In this document: one piece after another, positions 10,630 through 21,465 of the stretch
Layout: each line of letters starts with the position of its first letter
Position numbering within the stretch: position 1 is the first letter of the stretch
Assembly (NCBI GenBank): GCA_036346205.1
Contig: JARFJB010001603.1
Location: 38,501-102,500 of the forward strand
Length of the DNA: 64,000 nt
Direction: 5' to 3'
Origin: Vesta saturnalis
Taxonomy: Eukaryota > Arthropoda > Insecta > Coleoptera > Lampyridae
Position numbers and translations under genes: made by a program
Notes under the pieces: model-generated
The model's input: only the letters and a program-made list of their open reading frames with translations
Told to the model about the DNA's origin: nothing
Database searches by the model: none

Positions 10630-11540
10630 TATGTAGTCTGTCAGTGTTCCTACCAGTTATTTATATTTCTGCTTTCCCGAAATGAAATAGGTGTTCTTAG
10701 AGCAGTGTTCTGTAAAGTTGATGATATCTATTGGTAGCTGGTGTCTCTATTTAGGTATACCTACTGCTTCTCCATTCGGTATATTTCTAAATAGTGTGAC
10801 CATTTCAAAACTCCCAATCTTCTTTTTTGTATTATTTCCAAGAAGTGGTTTGAATTCTTGACGAATATGTTTAATTTCCTTGCCATTGGTTGTAACACCT
10901 CAGCCAAATGCACTACGAGTTCTTGTGATGGTGATCCAATTAAGCAGATGATCGGCCTTAGTGGTACTTCCTCTTTGTGTATTTTGGACAGTCTCTACAA
11001 CTTTGAGATCTGAAGATTTCTCTTTATGAATTAGCTGGGTTTGGAATCATTGAAAATACTCCTGTTTTCTTAATTTTGTTTTTGTTGTCTGATCTAGGTA
11101 CGGTAGAAAATCCGTTATAATGTTGTTATGCCGCACTTTGAAAAACTATAGCGTTTCTTTTGTTTATCTGTAGGATGATGATGCCCTGTTTAGAAACTTC
11201 TCCCTGTGGATTTGTAGTTATCAAATACCTTATTATATCATATGGTTAATGCCATCTCCTTGTCCATGTTCTTGATGGTGGCTTCCATACTGAATATACT
11301 TTCCACTCGAATTCGTCTGGCTTTAGCCAGAACGGTTTATGCTGTTTCGTCGAGTGTGGTTTCGAAATGCTATACTATAGATTCTTCTACCACCCTAGTT
11401 TTGTAGTGCTGGCGTTCGGTTTTTGTGTTTTATATAATACAATGAATTTGTTTTACTATTTTTCTGTGCTCCTACTGGTATACATTTCTGCTCAAAAATT
11501 TGAGCTATTCGTCTCTCCTTAGTAACTCCTTTGGCTACGC
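10630..11540 (-). pseudogene. Penelope-like element, inverted 5' half (reverse transcriptase)
   Basis: Read on the minus strand from about 11540 leftward, broken frames show reverse transcriptase landmarks of Penelope-like elements. These are a K-I-H-K-E segment, PLRPIICLIGSPSQELVVHLAE, FVKNSNHF, a degraded V-x-L-F-x-N-I-P block, and C-S-K-N-T-Y-F. The palm segment with the catalytic Tyr-Val-Asp-Asp is absent. The C-terminal part of the same kind of element starts on the opposite strand only a few bases away at 11545. The element is therefore internally inverted and inactive. Confidence 0.75.
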
Positions 11541-11544
11541 AAAC

Positions 11545-12440
11545 TTACTCTCTGTAGGACATAGACGCATGTAGAAGAAAATGATACCTTTCTGCTACAT
11601 CTGAACATAGAACACAAAATAAAATCAAATTGACGACGAAGATGGAAATTAATAACAAAATACCATTTCTAGACTTATTAGCACAAATGAGAAACGGGAG
11701 TTTGGTACACACGGTGTACAGAAAAGCAACATATACCAATACATTTCTGAACGCACAATCACACCATGATTCGGTACAACTACAGTCATACACACCAACT
11801 ATAGGGTCTAAAGGACTTACCGACGAACGAAATATAGGAGGGCACACAAAATGTTGCTACTTTATGTAAAGAAGACCATAGATCAGGCAAGCAGAACACT
11901 TCAGAAACAAAATCAAAATGGTACTTACGACTGACAAAGAACGGTACGGTTCTCCCGAATCCAAAACCTAAAATGCACTTGGACGATCAAGAAGTTTACA
12001 AAATTCAATTTACACACTATAACCTATCCTGAATAGATCAGACTGATCTATTCGGAAAAACCAGCGCAAGGCAAGAAAAAAATAGATTGGTGGTTCATCG
12101 TTATCACAAGATTCATAGCTTACAATAAATTTTGAGCAAATCAAGAAGGTATCATCAGCAAACCACCTGACTCGAAGAATAATACGAGAGGCTATAGCAG
12201 TAGAAACACAAGCTGCCAGCCTCAAAACAGATTACGACACGTAGAGAATTCCAAATTCATAGAAATTAGCGCTAAGTAAATATCAACATCGAAAATCAGA
12301 ACATAATAACGGCAAAACATCAAAGAAAGTAAATCATAGAAGTGAAAAGAAAGAGACAGTGAACGAAAAAACAGTATATAAGCAGGCAGCAACATTAGAC
12401 AAAAGTTCATGGGATTTTACCGAAACGTAGCCAAACGCTT
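11545..12440 (+). pseudogene. Penelope-like element, 3' half (RT thumb and GIY-YIG endonuclease)
   Basis: The plus strand begins with the RT C-terminal segment (F-L-L-H-L-N, then NNKIPFLDLLAQMRNGSLVH and T-V-Y-R-K-A-T-Y-T-N), diagnostic of Penelope-like elements. From about 11960 a degraded endonuclease follows, with V-Y-K-I-x-x-T-H-Y-N-L-S, I-x-Q-T-D, and RIIREAIAVETQA with the catalytic Glu. The tail near 12420 reads ACCGAAACG, similar to the GTTATCGAAACG ends of the other PLE copies. Many stops are present. It differs enough from the 5.3-6.3 kb copy to be another family. Confidence 0.75.
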
Positions 12441-12492
12441 TCTATGCGCTATAATGAATCAACGCGGTATGAGGACCCGTGAGAAATATCAT

Positions 12493-12493
<1 letters not shown>

Positions 12494-12540
<47 letters not shown>
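12494..12540. repeat. (TA)n microsatellite
   Basis: Uninterrupted TA run about 50 bases downstream of the PLE 3' end. Confidence 0.95.
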
Positions 12541-13013
<473 letters not shown>

Positions 13014-13504
13014 TTCTGACTATAAAATAAACCAAGGTAATATTTTCCCAGCGCAGAAGGTGTCCATCGAAAACCTCCAGTTCAAAGTTTTCCTAAAGCT
13101 GTTAGGCAACGCTATATTAACACTCTAAAGGTAGAATAAACAAACTAAGTAGTAGTAGTAACAATGCTTTAAAAGCTTTACAGTTACTATACAATTTTGT
13201 AGGTCGCAATCGATCAAGAACGTCATAGGTGCCACTGCAATCTGGATTTTCGGGAAATTTTCATAGGATTAAGTTGTTATCAATTCTTGTATGATCAGAG
13301 ATACCTACTCGGTAAATAAATAAATAAATTCTGAATGTAAACTTCGTAAAATTAACACGTTCGCAGCGATCGGATTAGCGTCGTTAGCATGTCCGCGAGA
13401 AAGGTATTGTAGTACGCGGGATTCCACTACGTGGTTTTGTTATCTGTAACCTAGCCGAATGCAAACGTAAACTAAACTTTTATGCAATACTGAGGTGTTA
13501 CTGA

Positions 13505-13695
13505 TTTAATATATAGAAAAAAAGATTTTATTATTAACAAAATGTTAAATAATCTCACCAGTATGGCTTACCTGTCTAACTTAACTTAACTTCAGAAGAC
13601 GAGAATGCCACGACAGACCACCGCCCGATCGGTTTCGTCATTGTTCTGACTCATCAGCAGGGGGTAGATCTGTCATGGAATTTCTCGAATCTGAA

Positions 13696-13750
<55 letters not shown>

Positions 13751-13815
13751 GCCACTTAAGAAAACAATTGTTGAGTGTTAAGAGTAGCGCCATCTATCAA
13801 CTCTCAAACACTGGT
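13505..13815 (+). repeat. Duplicated unit, copy 1
   Basis: This unit runs from ATTATTAACAAAATGTTAAA through TTCAGAAGACGA, CACCGCCCGATCGG, and CTCAAACACTGGT. It matches copy 2 at about 13885-14115 along its length with scattered differences. A (TA)n tract at 13699-13746 expanded inside copy 1 where copy 2 has only a short TA stretch. Confidence 0.8.
13699..13746. repeat. (TA)n microsatellite
   Basis: TA run expanded within copy 1 of the duplicated unit. Confidence 0.95.
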
Positions 13816-13884
13816 GTATAATATCTTTGGTATACAATAATATAATAGTAAGAAAAGTATATTTCTCAAAAAAAAAGGCGTAAA

Positions 13885-14115
13885 CAAAAAATTGAATTAT
13901 TAACAAAATGTTAAATAAACCCACTAGTATGGTTCAACCCTCTCAGTGTTCAGAAGACGAAAATGACAGATCACCACCCGATCGGTATCCTCATAATTGT
14001 AGCTCATTAGGACCTCGAATCTCAACCTATATATAATATGGCAACATAAGAAAACAGTTAGTGAGAGATAAAGAGTATCTATCCCAGGAATGAGAACTCT
14101 CAAACACTGTTATAT
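13885..14115 (+). repeat. Duplicated unit, copy 2
   Basis: Homologous to 13505-13815: both contain TTATTAACAAAATGTTAAA, TCAGAAGACGA, CGATCGGT, AAGAAAACA and CTCTCAAACACTG in the same order. It lacks the (TA)n expansion and some short segments. Confidence 0.8.
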
Positions 14116-14283
14116 AATAATATAATAATAAGAAAATTTAAAAGAATATTTTTCTTATGAGAGTTTTAATATACATAGTGAGTAAAAAGTCTGTAAAATT
14201 TAGACTATTGACTTTTGAGAACATAACAAAACAGGTCAACCTTTATTTTTAATTGCACATTTACTGGTGCTATAATGAAATAT

Positions 14284-15515
14284 ACAGGGTGATCCATCTG
14301 AGAATAATGATGTCACTGGCACCTTTTTTAAATGACAACTCCCAATTTTATTTATTTCAATAGCTAGTGCGATAGTTAAATGATGGTATAAAAATTTTGA
14401 TCGCTTTCATAAGAAAATTTTTGAAACAATTAGATTTAAAAAGTAAAAAATAATAAAAAAAACAAGTAAAAATGAAAACAAACAAAATCGTCTCAAAGCA
14501 AAAGTTGAAAATGTCTTCCCCAACTTCTTGACAATATCCTAATAGACTTTGAAACTCTTGTAGCACTTTTTGAAGAGTATTCGGTTGAACCCCTCTAATT
14601 GTCGTTCTTACCTGTTCTTTTAATTTTTCTAAATTATCTGTCTTCTCTCATTTATTATTCGGAATTTCAGGATCCTCCAAATTTAGAAAAATATAACGGC
14701 TAACACAGAAACTAATTCGTTATCCAAAAATTCTTGGTACATTGGCCGAGTTAAGTTACCGTTAAAAAACTATGAACCAATCATCCTGTCACCAACAATC
14801 CCCGCCTACACGTTCAATTTCTGGAGATATTGTGTTTTTTGTCCGCGTACCAGTGAGGATTTATGGGGGCTCAATATCTACAATTTGTCTGTTGATTATG
14901 CCGTTCAAATAAAAATGAAAATAATATCGTTCTTAACATTCCAGGGTTCTCGTGTAGCACATTCATCATAGTTTCACAGAACTCCATTTGACGGTCGGGA
15001 ACGTCTTGATTCAATTCTTGCAGTAAAATGATTTTATATGGGTGTCACTTTTGTTTTATGTGGATTTTCGTGCAAACCAGTAGCATATTAAGCTGCGTTT
15101 CTTCATTTATGGCGGGTCGCCCTGTTCTTGGTAAATCTCTAACATGACGTAATTCTTGGTTTTGATTTCTGTTTATATCGCCATGTTACGTTATTATTCA
15201 TATTTCAATTCGTTCTCTTTCGCTTAATTTGACCATAGCAAAAATCTTTTGACAAATAAATCAATTTACTGACATCATTTCGATGGTATCCATATAATAA
15301 ACGAAATTTCTAAGGATACTACGTATAAAAAAAGTCAGACCTTCTACAGTCACGATAATATGAAATTGAATTTCTGTTTTTATTTTTCAAAATTAATTTC
15401 CTCCAAAATTTCCTTATGAAAGTAGGCATTTAGACAATCGCAATGGCTATTGAAATAACAAATAAAAAGTGAGAGTTATCATTTAAAAAAAGTTGACAAT
15501 GACATCATTGTCGTT
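14284..15515 (-). mobile_element. Decayed mariner-type element with inverted ends
   Basis: The left end starts ACAGGGTGATCC. About 100 bases from AATGATGTCA through CAATAGC are mirrored, imperfectly, by 15415-15515. Minus-strand frames between the ends carry transposase remnants: V-x-A-G-I-V-G-D-R-M-I-G-S, FFNGNLTRPMYQEFLDNEL, and R-D-L-P-R-T-G-R-P-A. This is the mid-domain of mariner-type DDE transposases. The N-terminal DNA-binding part and an unbroken frame are lacking. It lies inside the TTAA-flanked element. Confidence 0.7.
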
Positions 15516-15675
15516 GACCTTTTTTTTTAATTTTCTTAAAAGTTAATAGTTTAAATTTTAAAGCCATTTTTCAAACTTTTTACTCAAACTGCAACTGACG
15601 CAGATACGCGGCGGTAACATCTGTGCAAGCCTGCGTCTAACGCGGATCAGGGTGAGTCGCAGCGAACGTGTTAAG

Positions 15676-17460
15676 TTTATAACCTACGTTAAAATATGAA
15701 TCACTAAATTTCGTGAGTGTAAGTAGTATCAAAGTAATGAATAACTAATGCTGAAGTAAATTTTGGAAACGTAAAATCTTTGTCATAACAATATTGATCC
15801 AACCCTATATATTTATGTCAGCAGTGCAAATAAATTCAACAAAGTTATTATAATAAAGATAAATTCAGTAGCGTTATGCACTTGACTTGCATTATTAAAC
15901 TATTGAAATTTTGAAAAACAAACGGCTTAGCAATGATAATAGTATTTCTAGCTGATCCAATACAGTATTAATGAAAATCAAATTTGGATCAGTTTTGTAA
16001 GGTTTCAACTGTAAGCTTCTTTATATAAAATCGCCATAAATAATATTACATTGGTCTTTATCGGAATCACACTTCCTGCGATAGTGAAGGTCGTTGTCAT
16101 TAAATATACACACGAAAAGTCACGTGAACTTAATATATTGGCAAAGCATAGAATTCTTGCACTCACGTACATTTAATCAAACCTAATCTCTTAAAAATAC
16201 ATTTAAAGGAAACTAATTACAAATAAAATAATGAAGTATTTCCGAAAAATTAAAATTTATCCCAATCAAAATCGATATTGGAAGTGACGATCAATTGACA
16301 GCCAGCATTCTAGGCATGAACATTCTTTTACCATCAAAATGATCACAAAACTTTGATCTTAAGCTATAGCGACAATTTTATTCGCGAATCTTCAGAATAC
16401 ATTTCTTCTATCATCCTTGAAAGATTTAATTCGTAATAATTTTAAGTTGGATACCATTGTAAAACTATTCAAACACAAATGGAAATCAAACTAAACAGTT
16501 TCAGTCCCTTTGAGACCCCAGGGCACTGTTTAGTAAAACTTCAAATACTCCATTTGGAAGTTTTTTTGAATTAATAAAATTCCATCTACATTAACCTGAA
16601 ATGTTAGACGTGATGTAATGTTCTTAGGAGTTGATAATTAGATTTTCCCATGTTTCACGACATTATAATAAAATATATATTAAAAATACTCCATTTACAT
16701 ACATATAAATTTAACGTACCAAAATATATGTAAAAATTTATTCTCTCTTCTAGGGTGTATGCAGACAGCCGCTAAAACATAACACGCTATAGTACATTTC
16801 ACATAAGTTTGGTTGCACGTCATTACCTGAACAAAATGGCGTACCAAAGTAATTCTAGTTTTATTTATTAAAAAATTCATTAAGTAACAGTTTTTGTTAG
16901 TTGCAGTAAGTTGGTTGAACCGAATTCTAGTTCCGCATTGATGCCAAACCTTTTTTCGAATCGTTTGACACTTGATAGCTATTATTTTTGTTGATCTCGT
17001 CAAACGATCGTATTTCCATTTTTATTGCTTATTTAGTCTATTTCCCCGTACGCATTACTATTTCGTACATTAAAAAATCTGTTCTTTTCAGAACAGATTT
17101 TAGTACGTGTTATATTTAATTGTGGAAATTCCGAAGCTCTTACAAAACCTCCAAAAAAACGCGATCGTGTAGTAATTTTCACGAGTCTGGGCAGTTGTGT
17201 CACTAATATTAATACTCTCAGAGGACGCCGATGTTGTCAGATTGTAAAAAATAACAGTTTGACAACTGCCATATCTCAGATTCAGGGGTTATCTTTATTT
17301 TATCATAATAATAAAATATCAGAAAATATGTGTTATGACAAGTGTTTAATGTCAGAAATGATTGACACCGGTCAGAATTGCCAACCTAAATCAGTTCTAT
17401 CTGCATCCTCTCGTGCACAATAGGCGAGTTCTATAGGTGGTAATGAAACAAAGTTAGTTA
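15676..17460. other. AT-rich non-coding stretch
   Basis: I see no gene. The only structure of note is the near-palindrome at 17064-17107, listed separately. Confidence 0.55.
17064..17107. repeat. 44-bp near-palindrome (hairpin)
   Basis: A stem of AATCTGTTCT pairs with AGAACAGATT around a TTTC loop, with outer CGTAC/GTACG arms that also pair. It could form a cruciform or RNA hairpin. No function is evident. Confidence 0.75.
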
Positions 17461-17599
17461 TGACGTAACTGCTCTGATTCGTGAAATTGATATGGTAAAA
17501 AGTTTTGGATGTTAAGTTCATTGAAGATTGCCTCGATTCGAAACGTTATTTACGAGATGTACTCCAGTAGTAAGATTGAAACTGTCATTGCTATAATCG

Positions 17600-18505
17600 A
17601 TTATTAAAATAAATCGGTTTTCAATGGCAAAAAAACACTCCACGGAGAGGGTTGATGGAATTATCAGACATTACAAGAAAAAGGATTCACTTTTTAAAAC
17701 AATACAAGGCAATAAAAGAAAATGTTTCCCATGAATATGTTCTCCTAGATGAAACAAGAACTTTTCAAAATGGCACCATTCGTCGTTCGTGACAAGATTA
17801 TGATAAACGAAGTTTAAGAAACACTAAAACCGATGGCGAAAGGTGAGTTACTGAATTCTGTGTGTTTTAATTTTACGTAGGTAATGCCCTGACTTTGCAG
17901 GTTCTTCATGCTGGTTGCAAAAACAATTTTACTCCTGGTGCTAACCTAATATTTGTTTCAAAAACTACTGGTAACTATCAACGCAAAATGAGACAAGAAA
18001 ATGGTGTACATTCGTTCCAAGAAGAATTATTAATAATGCATTGCAATCAAAGATACCTAACACCTCTTGGAGAAAGACGACATTAAAGTGTGGTTACGCA
18101 AGTGTGGTTGGACAGTAAGTACTTTCCTCAATTAGTTTGTAGTATGTAAACACTCCTTCCTTATTTTTAGAAATAAGCCTTCTAAAGTGTACCGTGTGGA
18201 TCAATTAGCTTCGTTTTACGTTTATATCCCTATCATTGTGTCTTTAATCCGATTGAACTAATTTGGAGCATAGCAAAAAATTATAACAATAGAGACATTG
18301 GTAGGAGAGAGAAGCATCGAACACTGCCTAAGTATGTGGCGAGAAGCATTGCAATTGATAACTCCCGAAATGTGGCACAAATCAATCAAGCACACAGAAG
18401 CGATAATACACGAACGAGAGAAACAATTAGACATTGAAGACATTGCTCCCATTGTAATAAACTTGGGCGAAGAGGATGACAGTTCTAACAGTAATTCAGA
18501 TTAAC
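17600..18505 (+). pseudogene. DDE transposase-like gene relic
   Basis: Broken plus-strand frames encode a DDE-type transposase-like protein. It shows D-E-T-R-T-F-Q-N-G-T-I-R-R-S around the first catalytic Asp, then VLHAGCKNNFTPGANLIFVS (17899-17958), a K-V-Y-R-V-D-Q-L-A segment, Y-H-C-V-F-N-P-I-E-L-I-W-S with the catalytic Glu, and an open C-terminal frame (18298-18504) ending in an acidic Glu/Asp/Ser tail. The block with the second catalytic Asp is heavily damaged. I recognise the IS630/Tc1-like fold signature but not a named family. Splice-like GTGAG and TTGCAG sites flank a gap near 17844-17900, so a small intron is possible. Confidence 0.55.
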
Positions 18506-18639
18506 AATTTCAATGTACACTAAAACTGTTACTTCGTAACCTACCATTTTATCATGTACTGCATGTTTTCACATTTAATCAATCATAATACATTGTATTA
18601 TATATAAAGGATTCGAAAGAATTAAATGAGGAGTTTTTT

Positions 18640-20480
18640 TAAAAAATCGTTCAGCATCACGATCTATGTTAACAGTAGAATATTACAAATCGTTAATTTT
18701 GCACAAAGCGGTAGAAGTTCCTTTTAAAAGAAGGTAAATCTTCTCGTTAACTCATTTTGGTACACTTTGACTGTGGATTTAATTTATTTAAGATACGAAC
18801 CAAAAGACCTACATTTAGAAAACTGGAATTACAAATGTGTGCATCCGAAATATAAAAGATTTCAATGTAACGATATTCCAAAATAAATATTAGTAAACAC
18901 TAAAAAAGGCTCATAAAGATAAAGATAAACTGCAAGAATATGTACGATTATCTCGTTTACCAGAAGTTCATTATCCAAAAGGACATCGCGAACGTGAAAG
19001 CTCCGCTATCAAGAAAACTCACCACTTCCAGATGAAATACAAAGTAAAGAATTATTTTGTTATGATTATACAGTACTATGGCTAACTCTTGTGAATCTGC
19101 ACAAAGAGGCAAGTATCCTCGGTCTCTAGAACTTTTTTTGAAATACTTTTGGAAGTTCGCTATCATAGGATCTTATGGATTATAAAAATATTAATACTGA
19201 CACGGAGTTCAAAGAAAATAGAGTGGAGATCGGTTGAAAAATAAGATGTCAAGGCAAAGGGAAGAGGTTACACAATTTACAGGAAAGTTTAAAGGTGTTG
19301 AGAGTTATTGCAATAAAGCCAAGTCCAAGAGATTGCGTTCTATGCTCAACATAAACAAAATGTTTAAAATGTATAACGACACTGTAGATCAAGATATTCA
19401 ACTAAACTATTCGTTCTTCCACAAAATATTTTCAAAAAAATTTAATTTAGGATTTGCTTCTCCAGCAAGTGTCTTTTGTAGATACTGCGAACGTCCAAAA
19501 TACAAAACACTGTGGGCAACTTGTTTAAAAGTTAGAAATGAATCATCTCGAAATCTGAGAGTACATAAACTAAGAGCTAAACAGTTTCACTTAATTATCA
19601 AGGGGGAACAAGATGGTGCTGCATCATTTTGCTTTGATCTGCAATAAGTTCAGCAACTGCCAAAACTTCCAATTCGAGAATGTTTATATTCACTGCAAAT
19701 TGAGTTGTATGCATTTTGTATTGATGACTTGAAAAGTTGGTCACCTCACTTTTACGTGTGGGTTGAACAACAATGCGGCCGAGATTCAGATGCAACTGAT
19801 TCGGCAATTTTACATTTTTTAAATAATATTAATTGAGATGGTGTGCAAAGCTTAGATTGTTTGACGACGGTTGTGGTGGGCAAAACAAAAATAACCTACT
19901 GTACATCCATCTATTGTACTGGTGATCTTTCATGGATTCGCCACGTAGCGTTACAGAACTTGCGGTAGTTTTTGCAGTAACAGGTCATTCGTACCTTCCA
20001 GCGGATTGGGTTTTCAGAAAAGTTGAAAAGAATTAAGACGGCATACCTAAATCCTTTTACCTTAAGATTACCAAGGAATTTATAGAGAATTTGGTCAAGT
20101 ACACATATCAGGAACAGATTGGCAAGTATATGACATGAAATATTTGACAGATACTCTTAAAAAGTTGAAGGACTGAGGAACAAAAAAGGTTATTTTTCAA
20201 GATATTTACAAATCAATGCAATATAAGTCAAGTTAAATTTAACTGCGAGATGAACTATAGATAATTCGAAGCCTTTTATAGGTCTAGTAAACCCCATAAA
20301 AACTGTTATTACCATGATGTGTTACTAAGAAAACGTTTCGGGGAAGACTGGATAAGGGACGATCAATTGAATTTTATTTTGAAAGTGTAAAAGACCATGT
20401 TACTTTTACTGAACAACAAGGTGAAGACGACCAGTTATGCCACTGCTTAGAAGTATACAGTGAATCAAAACATTAACTTT
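18640..20480 (+). pseudogene. Second transposase-like gene relic (FCFDLQ family)
   Basis: A long run of plus-strand frames has its best-preserved part at 19234-19647 (137 codons). That part includes N-I-N-K-M-F-K-M-Y, a small Cys-x2-Cys unit (CRYCERPKY), R-V-H-K-L-R-A-K-x-F and SFCFDLQ. Past the stop the same protein continues with V-Q-Q-L-P-K-L-P-I, FYVWVEQQCGRDSD, a shifted G-G-Q-N-K-N-N-L-L block, V-T-G-H-S-Y-L-P-A-D and H-K-N-C-Y-Y-H-D-V-L-L. This order is that of a widespread uncharacterised animal protein family that behaves like a transposase. The family name is not known to me. Confidence 0.5.
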
Positions 20481-20481
20481 G

Positions 20482-20735
20482 GTTTAACCTACACTTATGT
20501 AGTATTTTCAATTTATAATTTTTATTTGGTTTACAATTACATTGTTCTCCTTTATAAATAAATATTTTTGTGCAGCATAACGCGCTTCTTTAATTCCTAA
20601 AAATTGTAAAACAAGATTGTGCCTACAAAACGCAATAAGTCACTACTTGTTCATCAAAATGAACCATGTCCAAGAGTCCTTTTGAATTTCTCTGAGGTAA
20701 AGCATTCTTCATGAGTGATTTTTTTGTGTCTAAAA
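20482..20735. other. Non-coding stretch
   Basis: I see nothing recognisable here. Confidence 0.5.
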
Positions 20736-20739
20736 AGTT

Positions 20740-20880
20740 TAATACGACAACTACTGACGAAGATAACTGTAAGTGTTATCGAAACGTTTATAATCCCAAA
20801 AAAGATAAGTATTTTATTATGAGTGTTAATGGTGAAAGTTTACATTTTCAGAGTATACATGTATACTCTGATTAAAATTA
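20740..20880 (+). repeat. Penelope-like element 3' tail remnant
   Basis: CTACTGACGAAGATAACTG followed by TAAGTGTTATCGAAACG matches the 3' end of the PLE at 5.3-6.3 kb (there on the minus strand) and, more loosely, 39.38-39.45 kb. A perfect 22-bp palindrome starting CAGAGTATACA ends it at 20850-20871. No coding part is attached, so only the tail was inserted or survived. Confidence 0.65.
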
Positions 20881-20881
20881 C

Positions 20882-21460
20882 TTAGGCAACGCTGTAATTT
20901 GAAACGTCATAAACATTATAACGTGCAACTAAACTTATGTGAAATTTATTATACCAATTAACGCGCTGGCTCTGTTTCACACAGTATCCAATAATAATAA
21001 TAATAATTATGTCAATTCGGTGGCACAGTCGTGCGATAAGGCACACGTAATGTATTAACCTACATTTATTCTTCGTTGGAAATTAAATTCTTTAAGAATA
21101 TTATTTATTTATTCTATAACCAAGTATTCGTATAGATGACATTATAACTGTGATGTAACATCAACTCCACCTAAGAAAATACACCTACAAAAAAAATCCA
21201 TGCACAAAGACTGATTTACACGATCGTAAAAAATGCCTTATTTATACAGTATAATACGAAATAAGCCTAATAGTTTAAAATATCCTAACAATCTTACATG
21301 ACCCTGCGTGGACCAGTATTGGTTGTTATTGTTTCAACGTATATGTAATATATTTAATTATCCTATTCTCCCCTATTGTTTCAGTTGTATGAATTGTGGT
21401 GTGAAATAAAAATACCTGTCAAATTGACATATCTGTAATCCCTGTCAATTTGAAAGTTGT
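20882..21460. other. AT-rich non-coding stretch
   Basis: I see nothing recognisable beyond short ATA/AAT runs. Confidence 0.5.
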
Positions 21461-21465
21461 AAAAA

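Larger units (their letters stand above)
13352..15674. mobile_element. TTAA-flanked inverted-terminal-repeat element, piggyBac-like
   Basis: The left end at 13352 reads TTAACACGTTCGCAGCGA. The right end at 15654-15674 is the inverse (TCGCAGCGAACGTGTTAA). TTAA is the duplicated target of piggyBac elements, so this is probably a non-autonomous piggyBac-like element. Further inside the ends resemble each other only loosely (GCGTCGTTAG versus CGCGGATCAG). The interior has no piggyBac transposase. It holds a duplicated repeat (13510-14115) and a mariner-type element (14284-15510), so it has served as a landing site. Family naming is by target site only. Confidence 0.6.

Noticed and set aside
12010..12225. 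Minus-strand frame containing RWFADDTFLIC, resembling an RT catalytic box
   Set aside because: It is the shadow of the plus-strand PLE endonuclease frame (RIIREAIAVETQA). No other RT motif lies on that strand around it.
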